From assembly GCA_902772105.1 (NCBI GenBank), contig CACXZI010000001.1, positions 46,865-110,864 on the forward strand: a stretch of DNA of 64,000 nt. The letters run 5' to 3'. Made by a program: the position numbers and the translations under genes. Positions 9,740-21,926 of the stretch are shown one piece after another; the first letter of the stretch is position 1; each line of letters starts with the position of its first letter. The stretch is from Oscillospiraceae bacterium. Lineage in GTDB: Bacteria > Bacillota > Clostridia > Oscillospirales > Ruminococcaceae. The notes beneath the pieces are model-generated. The model was not told where the DNA came from. It searched no databases and saw only the letters and a list, made by a program, of their open reading frames with translations.

Positions 9740-9746
9740 TTCGACA
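9740..9746 (-). promoter_or_regulatory. Spo0A box (0A box)
   Basis: TTCGACA, the exact reverse complement of the Spo0A box TGTCGAA, about 180 bp upstream of the spo0A start. Together with the second box it suggests autoregulation, as known for spo0A in other endospore formers. Confidence 0.65.
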
Positions 9747-9810
9747 ATCGAAAGATGGAAAATTTTGTAAATATAATTATTATATATTGGTATTATATCG
9801 AGGTGATTTC

Positions 9811-9817
9811 TTCGACA
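9811..9817 (-). promoter_or_regulatory. Spo0A box (0A box)
   Basis: A second perfect TTCGACA, 71 bp after the first and about 105 bp before the spo0A start codon. Two exact seven-base matches in a 290-bp spacer upstream of the regulator itself are unlikely to be accidental, although the motif is short. Confidence 0.65.
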
Positions 9818-9921
9818 AAATTGTTGTTTTTTCCCGTTGTACGTGTTATTCAAACATGTTATTATTAGAACACACAATATATTGTGAATTTTGCAAAAAA
9901 AACTGAGATTGGAGTACAATA

Positions 9922-10689
9922 ATGGAAAAAAAAATACTTGTTTGTAAAAATTGTATTGAAGAATGCAATGGGTTACTTGAAAATTTAAAAAGCAATGGAT
10001 TTAACATTATAGTTTCTCCTAGAGATGGGGACGAAATGGTTAAATACATAAATGAAAAACATCCTTTAGTTGTTGTTTGTGAAGCATTTATGCCAAATAA
10101 AGATGCTATTGGTGTTATGAAAAAATTTCAAAATTTTGAAAATAGCCCAAAATTTATTGTTATTTCTTCTTCCAACAATATGTTTTTAGAGCGAGAATTG
10201 ATGGAAAGTGGAGCTAGCTACCTCATTTTAAAACCGTTTTCAGTTTCTTCTTTAATTAACGTTATAGAAAACATTACAAAAAAAATTAAAGATATTTCTC
10301 AACCTCAACCAAAAGAACATACCTTAGAAGAGAAAGTAACTAACATGATACACCAAATTGGAGTTCCAGCTCACATTAAAGGATATCATTACCTTAGAAA
10401 AGGTATTATGCTTTGTGTTGAAGACAGCACTATGCTAAGCTCTGTTACTAAAGCTTTATATCCTGAAATTGCTAAATTTTTCCAAACTACTCCATCTAGG
10501 GTGGAAAGAGCCATTCGTCATGCAATTGAGGTTGCGTGGGACCGGGGCGATATCGAAATTTTAAATTCATATTTTGGTTATACAATACACAATGGTAGAG
10601 GTAAACCAACCAATTCAGAATTTATTGCTATGATTTCAGATAAAATTAAATTAGAACGAAATTCTTTGAAGATGAACATAGCAATTTAA
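9922..10689 (+). CDS. spo0A: Spo0A, sporulation master regulator with degenerate receiver
   Basis: Response regulator that switches endospore formers into sporulation. The C-terminal DNA-binding domain (about residues 135-255) is very well kept: IHQIGVPAHIKGYHYLR, TPSRVERAIRHAIEVAW and GKPTNSEFIAMI are textbook Spo0A. The receiver domain is altered. The position of the phosphorylated Asp is Glu54 (context VVVCEAFMPN), the acidic metal-binding pair near residues 9-10 is Lys-Asn, and the usual Thr/Ser is in VISSS; the Lys of LKPF remains. A Glu there can mimic phospho-Asp, so the protein may act without a phosphorelay; that is inference. A strong terminator follows. Confidence 0.95.
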   Translation: MEKKILVCKNCIEECNGLLENLKSNGFNIIVSPRDGDEMVKYINEKHPLVVVCEAFMPNKDAIGVMKKFQNFENSPKFIVISSSNNMFLERELMESGASYLILKPFSVSSLINVIENITKKIKDISQPQPKEHTLEEKVTNMIHQIGVPAHIKGYHYLRKGIMLCVEDSTMLSSVTKALYPEIAKFFQTTPSRVERAIRHAIEVAWDRGDIEILNSYFGYTIHNGRGKPTNSEFIAMISDKIKLERNSLKMNIAI

Positions 10690-10714
10690 ATTTTAAAATG
10701 AATATTATTTTAAA

Positions 10715-10752
10715 AAAACTTTCACTTTGATTTCGTGAGAGTTTTTTATTTT
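10715..10752 (+). terminator. Rho-independent terminator after spo0A, possibly bidirectional
   Basis: Stem AAAACTTTCAC pairs with GTGAGAGTTTT across a 9-base loop, followed by a T-rich run. Read on the other strand the stem is also followed by seven T, so it could also stop transcripts reading out of gyrA. Confidence 0.85.
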
Positions 10753-11020
10753 TATATTTTATAAAATAATTAATTTTTCATCTGATAATAATTTCTTTAT
10801 TTATATTAAACTATATTTTTAAAATAAATTTTATGGTTTGTTTTTTAATAAATTATTATTCTAAATTTTTTTATTAGCTATAAAAATATATTAAAATGAT
10901 TTGCTATATTTAAATTTATTTTAAACTAAACTTAAGTATATATTTTTATTTTTATTTTAATTTTTATACTTAATTAAATTAGCTATCTATAACTACTCAT
11001 ATTTTCTATTTAACTAACCT
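10753..11020. other. AT-rich spacer between spo0A and gyrA
   Basis: Convergent spacer of about 270 bp with C in excess of G on the plus strand. Nothing else recognised. Confidence 0.5.
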
Positions 11021-13489
11021 CTACTCCTCATCTTCTAATTCTTCTTCTTCACTTTGATCTGTCTTTGAAAATGCCACTACTTCATCTTCTTCTTTTAAAT
11101 TCATTATCTTAACCCCAGATCCATATCGTGACATTCTAGATATTTCTGAAACTAAAACCCTTATTATTATTCCATCCCTTGAAACTATTATTAAATCTTC
11201 ATCATCCTTAACTAATTCAATTCCAACAACATATCCTTTTTCTTCAGATGATCTATAGTTTAGTGTTCCAAATCCACCTCTATTTTGAAGCCTATATTCT
11301 TCTGGTTTTGTTCTTCTACCCTTTCCTTTAGATGAAACTGTTAAAATATCTCCTTCTTCTTCAACCTTAACCATTCCAACAACTTCATCATTTTCTCTTA
11401 AACGTATTACAATAACCCCTTTTGCACTACGCGACAATGGCCTTATTTTTTCTTCCTCAAAACGAATAGACATCCCCATCTTAGTTGCCACTATTAATTC
11501 ATCTTTCCCTTTTGTTAACGCTATATTTACTAAGCTATCATCTTCATTTAAAGAAAGAGCTATTAACCCGTTTCTTCGTATATTTTTAAATGCATCTAAA
11601 CATGTTCTTTTTATAATCCCTTTCTTTGTTACAAAAACTAAATAGAATTCATCTGTGAATTCCTTCACACAAAACATCTTCGCTATTTTTTCTTCATCAT
11701 TTAATTTTAGCAGATTTACTATGTTAACCCCTTTTGTGTTCTTTCCGCTTTGTGGTATTTCATAACACTTTAAACAATACATTATACCTTTATTTGTTAT
11801 TATAACTAATTTATCATGCGATTCCCCTATTAAAAGATGTTCAACAAAGTCTTCATCCCTTTTTTTCATTCCGCTAACTCCACGACCACCTCTTTTTTGG
11901 GTTTTATATGAATTAGCAGCCTGCCTTTTAATATAGCCATAATGCGTTAGGGTTACAACACAGTCTTCATTTGGAATTAAATCTTCTATGTCCACTTCCC
12001 CTTCAATTGGCAATATGCTTGTTCTTCTTTCATCTCCAAACTTTTCTTTTATTTCTCCTAGCTCTTTTACTATTATTTGTTTAACCTTCTCTTCACTTCC
12101 TAATATTTCTTGATATTCCCTTATTTTTTCTAGCAGCTCTTGTAACTCAATTTCTATTTTTTCTCTTTCTAATCCCGATAGTTGCCCTAACCTCATTTTA
12201 ACTATTGCATCAGCTTGAATGTCGTCAAGCCCAAACCTGTTCATTAAATTTTCTTTTGCTACTTGAACATTTTTACTCGCTCTAATTATTTTTATAACTT
12301 CATCTATATAATCTAGTGCTACCTTTAACCCTTCTAAAATATGCTCTCTTTCTTGCGCTTTATTTAAAAAATATTTCGTTCTTCTAACTATAATTTCTTT
12401 TTGGTGATCTATATAGCAAACCAACATCTGCTTTAAGGTTAAAACCTTTGGAACCCCATCTACTAATGCTAAATTAATAACTCCAAATGTATCCTGCATC
12501 TGCGTATATTTATATAGCTTATTTAAAACTATTTCTGGGTTGGCATCTCGTTTTAGTTCAATAACAACCCTCATTCCATCTCTTCCAGATTCGTCCCTAG
12601 GTGCAACAATTCCATCAATAACCTTGTTCTTAACATAATGCGCTATTGTTTCAACTAGCTTTGCTTTATTAACCTGATATGGCAGCTCTGTTATTATTAT
12701 ATTGTTTTTTCCTTTTTTTCCTTCCTCTATTTCACACCTACATCTTACTGTTATTTTTCCTTTCCCTGTTGCATAGGCAGCTCTAATTCCAGACATCCCC
12801 ATTATTATTCCACCTGTTGGAAAATCTGGCCCTTTTATTCTTTCCATTATTTTTTCTAATGGTGCTTCCTCATCTTCCAACAACAAAAATATTGCATCAA
12901 TAACTTCATTTAGATTATGTGCTGGAATGTTTGTTGCCATTCCAACCGCTATTCCAGAAGACCCATTAACCAATAAATTTGGAAACCTACATGGAAGAAT
13001 TGTTGGCTCTTTTTTTCTTTCATCAAAGTTCATCTGAAAATCTACTGTATCATTTCCTATGTTGGTTAACATCTCCATCGAAATTTTGCTCATTCTTGCT
13101 TCTGTATATCTATAGTGCGCTGCTGGGTCTCCGTCAACAGACCCAAAATTTCCATGCCCATCAACTAAAGGATATCTTAATGAAAAATCTTGCGCTAGAC
13201 GAACTAGTGCATCATAAACAGAAGTATCTCCGTGAGGGTGGTAGTCAGACAAAGTTTTTCCTACTGTGTCTGCACATTTATGGTGTGGTCTATCATAAAA
13301 CAAACCATTTTCCCACATAGTATATAGAATTCTTCTGTGAACCGGCTTTAACCCATCTCGAACGTCTGGAAGAGCACGAGATACTATAACAGACATAGAA
13401 TAATCTAAAAAAGACTTTTTCATCTCCTTTTCTATGTCAACATCTATAACTCTCCCTAAACTAGGATCAAAATTTACTTCATCCGCCAT
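11021..13489 (-). CDS. gyrA: DNA gyrase subunit A
   Basis: ATP-dependent type II topoisomerase subunit that cuts and rejoins DNA and introduces negative supercoils with GyrB. The catalytic Tyr lies in HYRYTEARM, the breakage-reunion domain begins LDYSMSVIVSRALPDVRDG, and the C-terminal beta-pinwheel carries the GyrA box as QKRGGRGVSG, which distinguishes it from ParC. The quinolone-region segment reads HPHGDTSVYDALVR with Thr where Ser is commoner. Length 822 with an acidic C-terminal tail. It lies 80 bp after gyrB on the same strand. Confidence 0.97.
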   Translation of the reverse strand: MADEVNFDPSLGRVIDVDIEKEMKKSFLDYSMSVIVSRALPDVRDGLKPVHRRILYTMWENGLFYDRPHHKCADTVGKTLSDYHPHGDTSVYDALVRLAQDFSLRYPLVDGHGNFGSVDGDPAAHYRYTEARMSKISMEMLTNIGNDTVDFQMNFDERKKEPTILPCRFPNLLVNGSSGIAVGMATNIPAHNLNEVIDAIFLLLEDEEAPLEKIMERIKGPDFPTGGIIMGMSGIRAAYATGKGKITVRCRCEIEEGKKGKNNIIITELPYQVNKAKLVETIAHYVKNKVIDGIVAPRDESGRDGMRVVIELKRDANPEIVLNKLYKYTQMQDTFGVINLALVDGVPKVLTLKQMLVCYIDHQKEIIVRRTKYFLNKAQEREHILEGLKVALDYIDEVIKIIRASKNVQVAKENLMNRFGLDDIQADAIVKMRLGQLSGLEREKIEIELQELLEKIREYQEILGSEEKVKQIIVKELGEIKEKFGDERRTSILPIEGEVDIEDLIPNEDCVVTLTHYGYIKRQAANSYKTQKRGGRGVSGMKKRDEDFVEHLLIGESHDKLVIITNKGIMYCLKCYEIPQSGKNTKGVNIVNLLKLNDEEKIAKMFCVKEFTDEFYLVFVTKKGIIKRTCLDAFKNIRRNGLIALSLNEDDSLVNIALTKGKDELIVATKMGMSIRFEEEKIRPLSRSAKGVIVIRLRENDEVVGMVKVEEEGDILTVSSKGKGRRTKPEEYRLQNRGGFGTLNYRSSEEKGYVVGIELVKDDEDLIIVSRDGIIIRVLVSEISRMSRYGSGVKIMNLKEEDEVVAFSKTDQSEEEELEDEE

Positions 13490-13539
13490 TTTAAACTCCT
13501 TAAACTTAAAAACCTTGTTTTTATTAGGTTATTTTACAA

Positions 13540-13555
13540 TGTTTAACGTGAAACA
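13540..13555. promoter_or_regulatory. parS-like ParB (Spo0J) binding site between gyrB and gyrA
   Basis: TGTTTAACGTGAAACA matches the parS palindrome TGTTTCACGTGAAACA at 15 of 16 positions. It is in the 80-bp gyrB-gyrA spacer, close to the origin where parS sites normally cluster. No parA/parB genes lie in the window, so activity is inferred. Confidence 0.7.
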
Positions 13556-13569
13556 TTTCTTTTTCTACA

Positions 13570-16462
<2,893 letters not shown>

Positions 16463-17569
16463 TTATTTTAATCGAACAGGTAGAACTAAATATAAAAATT
16501 CGTTTCCTTCTTCTGGTTCTATTTTAATTGGCATTATCGGTCCGTTAAATCCTATTTTTATATTTTGTGTTTGGCAATGTTTTAGTGCATCTAGCATAAA
16601 TTTATTGTTAAAAGCTATTTTTTCTAAAATTTCACCTTCAATTTTTGTTTTTAAAATATCTTCAACTTTTCCTAAATTACTTTCACATTCTAAATAGATA
16701 TTATCTTCGTAAATTTTCATTAAAACGCTGATTTTTTGTGTTACCATAACAGAAACTTTTAAAAGGCTTTGTTCTAGCGTTTTAGGGTCTATTTTAATTG
16801 TTGTTGAACATGTTTTTGGAATTGCTGCTTTATAATCTAAAAAAGAACCTTGTAGTAATCTTGAAATAATATAATATCCATCAATTTTAAAAATTATGTG
16901 TGTTTCTCCTATTTCTATTGTTGTTTTAGCATCATCGGTTTCTTTTAATAGTTTTAATATTTCGTTTAAAGTTTTGCTTGATATAACAAAACTTTTATTT
17001 ATATTGTTGTTTTCAATTGAAGAATTGCTAATAGCAACGCGATATCCATCTACAGAAACTATTGTTAAAGTGTTGTTTTCAATTGTAAATAAAGATCCAC
17101 ATAATATTGGATTTTGAGATGTGTTTATTGATACTGCAAATAGTGTTTTAAATATTGCTTCTTTTAATGTTTTGTCTTTTATTGTTATTTTATTTTCGTT
17201 GTTTATTTCTGGTAGTTTTGGATATATATCAGCTTTTATTCCAGCTATTTTATATTCGGTTGATTTACTTTTAATTGTTGTTATTAAATTTAAATCTGTT
17301 TTTATTTCTACTAGTTCACCATCAAGTTTTCTTAATATATCTACAAATAGTTGTGCTTTTAAAACTATTTTTCCTTTTTGCTTTTGATCGACTTTTAAGT
17401 TTTTAACAATTCCTAAAGATAAATCATATCCTGTTAATTTTAATTGATTGTTTTCACATTCTAATAATATTCCTTCTAATATTGGCATTGTTGTTTGTTT
17501 TAAATTTATTGCTAATGATACATTATTTGAAATTGTTTTTAATTGTTCTAAATTGCAAATAAATTCCAT
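16463..17569 (-). CDS. dnaN: DNA polymerase III beta sliding clamp
   Basis: Ring-shaped processivity clamp of replication. 368 residues with three repeated clamp domains: start MEFICNLEQLKTISNNVSLA, middle FAVSINTSQNPILCGSLFTI, end GPIMPIKIEPEE and the hydrophobic YLVLPVRL that forms the partner-binding pocket. It lies about 390 bp downstream of dnaA on the same strand, the usual pair. Confidence 0.96.
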   Translation of the reverse strand: MEFICNLEQLKTISNNVSLAINLKQTTMPILEGILLECENNQLKLTGYDLSLGIVKNLKVDQKQKGKIVLKAQLFVDILRKLDGELVEIKTDLNLITTIKSKSTEYKIAGIKADIYPKLPEINNENKITIKDKTLKEAIFKTLFAVSINTSQNPILCGSLFTIENNTLTIVSVDGYRVAISNSSIENNNINKSFVISSKTLNEILKLLKETDDAKTTIEIGETHIIFKIDGYYIISRLLQGSFLDYKAAIPKTCSTTIKIDPKTLEQSLLKVSVMVTQKISVLMKIYEDNIYLECESNLGKVEDILKTKIEGEILEKIAFNNKFMLDALKHCQTQNIKIGFNGPIMPIKIEPEEGNEFLYLVLPVRLK

Positions 17570-17959
17570 TTTGTTTTTTTCAACTTTCTATAATTTTTTA
17601 TATAAATATATATTAAATATATTTAGTAGTAGTAATAGTAGAGGGTGTTTAAAAGTTAAGTTTTGTTTTTTTGCTTTTTGTTGTGGGATTTTTTAAATTT
17701 TTTAGTTGTTTGATTTTTTGTTAAAAATTTGTTTTAAAGTTTAAAATTAACCTTTTATTATTAATTTGTTGAAAACTTTGTTAATATTGTTGAAAACTTT
17801 TGTGGATAAGTATAATAACTTTTTTGACAAAAATTTATCAACAATTTCTCTTTTCAACAGTTTAATTTTTATTTGTTTATAACTTTTGTTTTTATAATAT
17901 TTTATTTTAAAAATTGCATTGAAAACTTTGTTGAAAAGTTTTTTTGTAAAAAAAAATAA
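17570..17959. other. dnaA-dnaN intergenic region, candidate oriC
   Basis: Contains a perfect DnaA box TGTGGATAA at 17801-17809, a near match TTATCAACA at 17835-17843, and four copies of TGTTGAAAA or its complement at 17767, 17788, 17851 and 17929, which resemble weakened DnaA boxes. They are followed by an AT tract that could melt. DnaA-box clusters beside dnaA are typical for Firmicute origins. The base-skew switch, however, seems to lie further left, so the true start of replication is not settled. Confidence 0.6.
17801..17809 (-). promoter_or_regulatory. Perfect DnaA box
   Basis: TGTGGATAA, reverse complement of the consensus TTATCCACA, in the dnaA-dnaN spacer. Confidence 0.75.
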
Positions 17960-19300
17960 TTATCTATCTCGTATGTTTTTTATTATGTCTTCTATTATTT
18001 CTTTTTGCTTTGGGTCTTTTTTCATTATATTATCAACCTGTTTTAATGAGTGTGTTATTGTTGAATGATCTCTATTTGAAAATTCTTTTCCTATTTCTTC
18101 ATATGGCGCTTGTGTTATTTCTCTAACTATATATATTGCTATATGTCTTGCTTTTGCTATTTTAGATTGTCTTTTGGTTGATTTTATATCTTTTTCGGAT
18201 ATGTTAAAAGTTTTGCTAACCTCCCCTATTATTTTTTCTATTGTAACCGGTGTTGGTTGGTTGTCGTTTAATATGTCTTTTATAATAGAGTGTGCCATAT
18301 TCATAGATGGGGGCGAACCTGCTAAAAGTTCAAAAGCTTTAATTTTTTTAACTGCTCCTTCTAGCTGTCTTATATTGTTTTTTAAATTTTTTGCTATGTA
18401 GTTTATAACATCATCTGGTATTGTTACATTTAAAAGTTCAGATTTTCTTCTTATTATTGCAACACGTGTTTCAAAATCAGATGGCGCTATGTCTGCAAGA
18501 AGCCCCCATTCAAACCTTGTTCTTAATCTATCTTCTAGTGTTTTAATTTCTTTTGGGGGTCTATCTGATGTTAAAACTATTTGCTTTCCTATTTGGTGTA
18601 GGTCGTTAAATGTGTAGAAAAATTCCTCTTGGGTTTGTGTTTTTCCTGCTAAAAATTGAATATCATCCATTAAAAGATAGTCAACATTTCTATATTTTTC
18701 ATGAAACTCTCTTGTTTTTTCTCTTTCTATTGCTGATATGAATTCATTAGTAAAACTTTCTCCATTTATGTATAAAACATTTAAATTTGGTTTTTTTAAA
18801 TTAACTTCATGTTTTATTGCAAGAAGTAGATGTGTTTTCCCAAGTCCACTGGGGCCATATATAAAAAGTGGATTATATGCTCCGGTTTGATTTTGGGCAA
18901 CTGCCTTACATGCTGCATACGCAAATGTGTTGGTGCTTCCTACAATGAAGGTTTTGAATGTGTATGGATAATCTTTAAATTCATCTAAACTAACAATCTT
19001 TTCTTCTAGTTGTTTTTTTTCTTCTTTTGTTGGATTTATATTTTGCGGTTCATTCTCTTCAACTAAAATTTTTAATCTAACATCAAATCCTAAAACTTCT
19101 TTAAAACTTTTGCAAAGCTTTTCACTATATTTTGTCATAACTATATCTTTTTGAAAGTCGTTGTTTAGTGCTAAAATAATTTCAGAATCTTTAATTTCAA
19201 TTGGCTTTAAAGGAGCAATCCAAAGGCTATATGCTGTGGGAGAAAGTTCGCTTTCAAGCCCAGCTTTTACTATTTCAAGTAGATCTGAAAATCTTGTCAT
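17960..19300 (-). CDS. dnaA: Chromosomal replication initiator DnaA
   Basis: AAA+ initiator that binds DnaA boxes and opens oriC. Walker A is GPSGLGKTHLL, Walker B LLMDDIQF, sensor motifs occur around LTSDRPPKEI, and domain IV has the DNA-binding signature RDHSTITHSLKQ. Length 446 is standard. Start ATG at 19300 with AAAGGA upstream. It precedes dnaN on the minus strand. The region upstream of it is 1.56 kb of gene-free DNA instead of the rpmH operon. Confidence 0.97.
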   Translation of the reverse strand: MTRFSDLLEIVKAGLESELSPTAYSLWIAPLKPIEIKDSEIILALNNDFQKDIVMTKYSEKLCKSFKEVLGFDVRLKILVEENEPQNINPTKEEKKQLEEKIVSLDEFKDYPYTFKTFIVGSTNTFAYAACKAVAQNQTGAYNPLFIYGPSGLGKTHLLLAIKHEVNLKKPNLNVLYINGESFTNEFISAIEREKTREFHEKYRNVDYLLMDDIQFLAGKTQTQEEFFYTFNDLHQIGKQIVLTSDRPPKEIKTLEDRLRTRFEWGLLADIAPSDFETRVAIIRRKSELLNVTIPDDVINYIAKNLKNNIRQLEGAVKKIKAFELLAGSPPSMNMAHSIIKDILNDNQPTPVTIEKIIGEVSKTFNISEKDIKSTKRQSKIAKARHIAIYIVREITQAPYEEIGKEFSNRDHSTITHSLKQVDNIMKKDPKQKEIIEDIIKNIRDR

Positions 19301-19837
19301 AATAAAAACACGTCCTTTTTGTTAGCTATAAAACTAACTATTTGGAGTTTATTATATCATCATAATTTAAAAAATTCAAGTTTTATTTTATATATATTGT
19401 AGTTTTTTAATATTTTTTCTGTTTAAAAGTAGAAATTTTTTGTTATATATTACTAGTTTTAGAAATTTTTATTTATTTTATTGTTTTAACCTATTGAAAA
19501 TAAATAATATTTAGTAGTTAAAATTTTAAAAAAATAGTGAAATAGGTTAATTTTAGTTTTTAATAAATATAAGTTTTAAATAATGCATATAAGAAAAATA
19601 TTTTTAAAGTTTAATATTATAAATTGATATATTATAAAAATTTTAGGTTTTAAATTATTTAAATAATGTTTAAACTATAGATATTTTTAAAATCAGTATT
19701 TTTTTAGTATGTAAATAAAATTATATGTGTTTTTTTAAAAAATATTATTTTAAAATTTAGTTATATTAATTTAGTAAAAAAAGATTTAAATATTTATTTA
19801 TAAAAATTATTAAATTTTGTTTAGTTTTGCTATTTAT

Positions 19838-19998
19838 AAAAAGTTTTAACATTATTTTAAATTATAAAAAAGATAATGTTTAATTTTAAAATATTTTTTT
19901 AATTAATAATATTAAAATAAAATTTTAAACAAAATTAGTTATTTTATTAATAAAAGCTATGTTAAAGTTTTTTGTAGAGAGGTTTATATGATATATTT
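19838..19998. repeat. Long direct repeat upstream of dnaA, copy 1
   Basis: About 150 bp running from AAAAAGTTTTAACATTATTT through AAAGATAATGTTTAATTTTA and ending at TTTTTTGTAGAGAGGTTTAT. It is repeated at 20487-20647 with few changes. The most GC-rich and best kept part is the end, TTGTAGAGAGGTTTATAT, but no function is evident. Confidence 0.85.
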
Positions 19999-20486
19999 TG
20001 AGTTTTAAATATAAAATATTTTAATTTTATTACTTAAATTAAGAAAAACTAATTAAGAAATAGGTTTTAAACGTTTATTATATTTATTTTTTAATTATTA
20101 ATATAAATAAAATTTAAAATCTTATTAAATAAATAATGATTAAAATATTTTTTTCTTTTAAAAATATTGATTTAATGTTTTATTGAAAATAGATATAAAA
20201 TATTAAGTAGTTTAAGGTTTTGTTGAATTTATATTATAGATTATTTTGAAATTTTTTTATTTAAATGTAATTAATTAATTTTTAATTATTAAAATTTTAA
20301 TAAAATGTTATAGTATTAAATTTTAATGTTAATTTTATTATTTATTAATATTTTTTGTAATAAAGATGAATTAATCAATTAATTTGTAATTATATTAATA
20401 TTTTTTAATTTATAAATTAAATTTTTATTTTGTCTATTCAATGGTTTTTAAATATTTTTTTATACAATTTAAGTTATTAAAATTGA

Positions 20487-20647
20487 AAAAGTTTTAATGT
20501 TATTTTAAATATAAAAAAGATAATGTTTAATTTTAAAATATTTTTTTAATTAATAATATTAAAATAAAATTTTAAACAAAATTAGTTATTTTATTAACAA
20601 AAACTATATTAAAATTTTTTGTAGAGAGGTTTATATATTTTAAGTTA
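20487..20647. repeat. Long direct repeat upstream of dnaA, copy 2
   Basis: Second copy of the element at 19838-19998, about 650 bp further right, same orientation. Confidence 0.85.
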
Positions 20648-20863
20648 TAAAATTAAACATAAAAAAGCTAGTATTAGATATTTAATTTAATATTTATTAA
20701 TAAAAATATGTGTTTAAAAAATTAAACTGATATTTACTGTTTATTTTATAATATATAATAAAATTTGAAATTTAGATTAATTTAATTATTTTTTAACTTT
20801 ATATAAATAAATTATATTATTATAGTGATAAGTTTTTTTATATATAAGCTACTATTTTTAGAT

Positions 20864-21571
20864 TTATGGAACTATTTTATTGGCGGGATTTTTTTTAAAT
20901 TTTTTACTTAATGAAAAAATTAAAATGAAAAGAGCAACTGTTAAAAGTGCTGAACAGACTAAAAGTGTTTTTTCTTCTAGGTAGAAGGTTAAAAATCTTC
21001 CAATTAATACTCCTACAAAAAATACAATGACTATTGTATAATATTTTAAACTAATTCTTCCATTTTTTTTATTTTTGTCATATACAGAAAGAAATAAATA
21101 AGAACAAGCACTTCGTAAATTTCCGGTGCACATAGTTGTTGAATATGGTGTTCCTTCTAAAATTCTAAATGCATTTGTTTGCATGGAACACGCAAATGTT
21201 ATTGTTATAATAACAAGCATATTATGCATATTTTTTGGAAAAATTGATGCTACAGTAATGAAAAAAATTTCTATAATTAAAATAAAACAGACATAGTTTA
21301 ACCTATGAGTGTTTTTAATTTTTTTCTTCATAAATTCTGTTAATATAATTCCAATAGTAAATGCTATAATAGAAAAAATACATTGTAAAGATTTTTGGGT
21401 TTTGTCTCTATCTATAAATAATGCTAAAAAAACAATATTTCCAGTTTGTACGTTTGCAAAAACTCCATTTCTAAATAAAAATGTATGTGCATCCAAAATT
21501 CCACCAACTAAATTTAAAATAATTCCTATTTTTAAAGTTTCATGAGGATTTAAATTTAATTCATTTTTCAT
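20864..21571 (-). CDS. YoaK/DUF1275 family integral membrane protein
   Basis: Membrane protein of 235 residues with about six hydrophobic segments. The family signature is clear: GGILDAHTFLFRNGVFANVQ near the start, the QTGNIVFLAL motif, and the second half-repeat with MCTGNLRSA. Function of DUF1275 proteins is not established; a transport role has been suggested from topology only. It lies 89 bp from rpsO on the same strand. Confidence 0.85.
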   Translation of the reverse strand: MKNELNLNPHETLKIGIILNLVGGILDAHTFLFRNGVFANVQTGNIVFLALFIDRDKTQKSLQCIFSIIAFTIGIILTEFMKKKIKNTHRLNYVCFILIIEIFFITVASIFPKNMHNMLVIITITFACSMQTNAFRILEGTPYSTTMCTGNLRSACSYLFLSVYDKNKKNGRISLKYYTIVIVFFVGVLIGRFLTFYLEEKTLLVCSALLTVALFILIFSLSKKFKKNPANKIVP

Positions 21572-21659
21572 ATTTTAGCTCACAATTCTAAAAATTTAAG
21601 CAAATATCTCTATTCTAAGAAACATTTGCTTTATATATTCTTGTACAAAATTCTTTATT

Positions 21660-21926
21660 TTATTTACGAAGACCTAATTTTTTAATTAAATCTCTATATC
21701 TTTCTATATCTTTTTTGCTTAAATATCTTAAAAAACTTTTTCTTTTTCCAACCATTTTAAGTAGCCCTCTATATGAACTTTTGTCTTTCTTGTGTATTTT
21801 TAAATGTTCGGTTAAAAGATTTATTCTGTTTGTTAATAAAGCAACCTGAACTTCAACAGATCCTGTATCGTTTTCTTTTCTTGCAAAGTCTTTAATAACG
21901 TCTTTTTTTAATTTGAATTCTTCCAT
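21660..21926 (-). CDS. rpsO: 30S ribosomal protein S15
   Basis: Primary 16S rRNA-binding protein, 88 residues. Family motifs: [35 protein letters not shown] and [10 protein letters not shown]. Ribosome binding site AAAGGTG before the ATG. The usual downstream partner pnp is not present; a DUF1275 gene follows instead. Confidence 0.97.
   Translation of the reverse strand: MEEFKLKKDVIKDFARKENDTGSVEVQVALLTNRINLLTEHLKIHKKDKSSYRGLLKMVGKRKSFLRYLSKKDIERYRDLIKKLGLRK

Larger units (their letters stand above)
19301..20863. other. 1.56-kb AT-rich gap upstream of dnaA
   Basis: Holds the dnaA promoter region and a long direct duplication (listed separately). No protein frame, tRNA or clear DnaA-box cluster is visible. 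G exceeds C on the plus strand. Confidence 0.6.

Noticed and set aside
13255..13275. GyrA with Thr at the common quinolone-resistance Ser position
   Set aside because: Natural variation at this site exists among species and nothing else supports selection by a drug.
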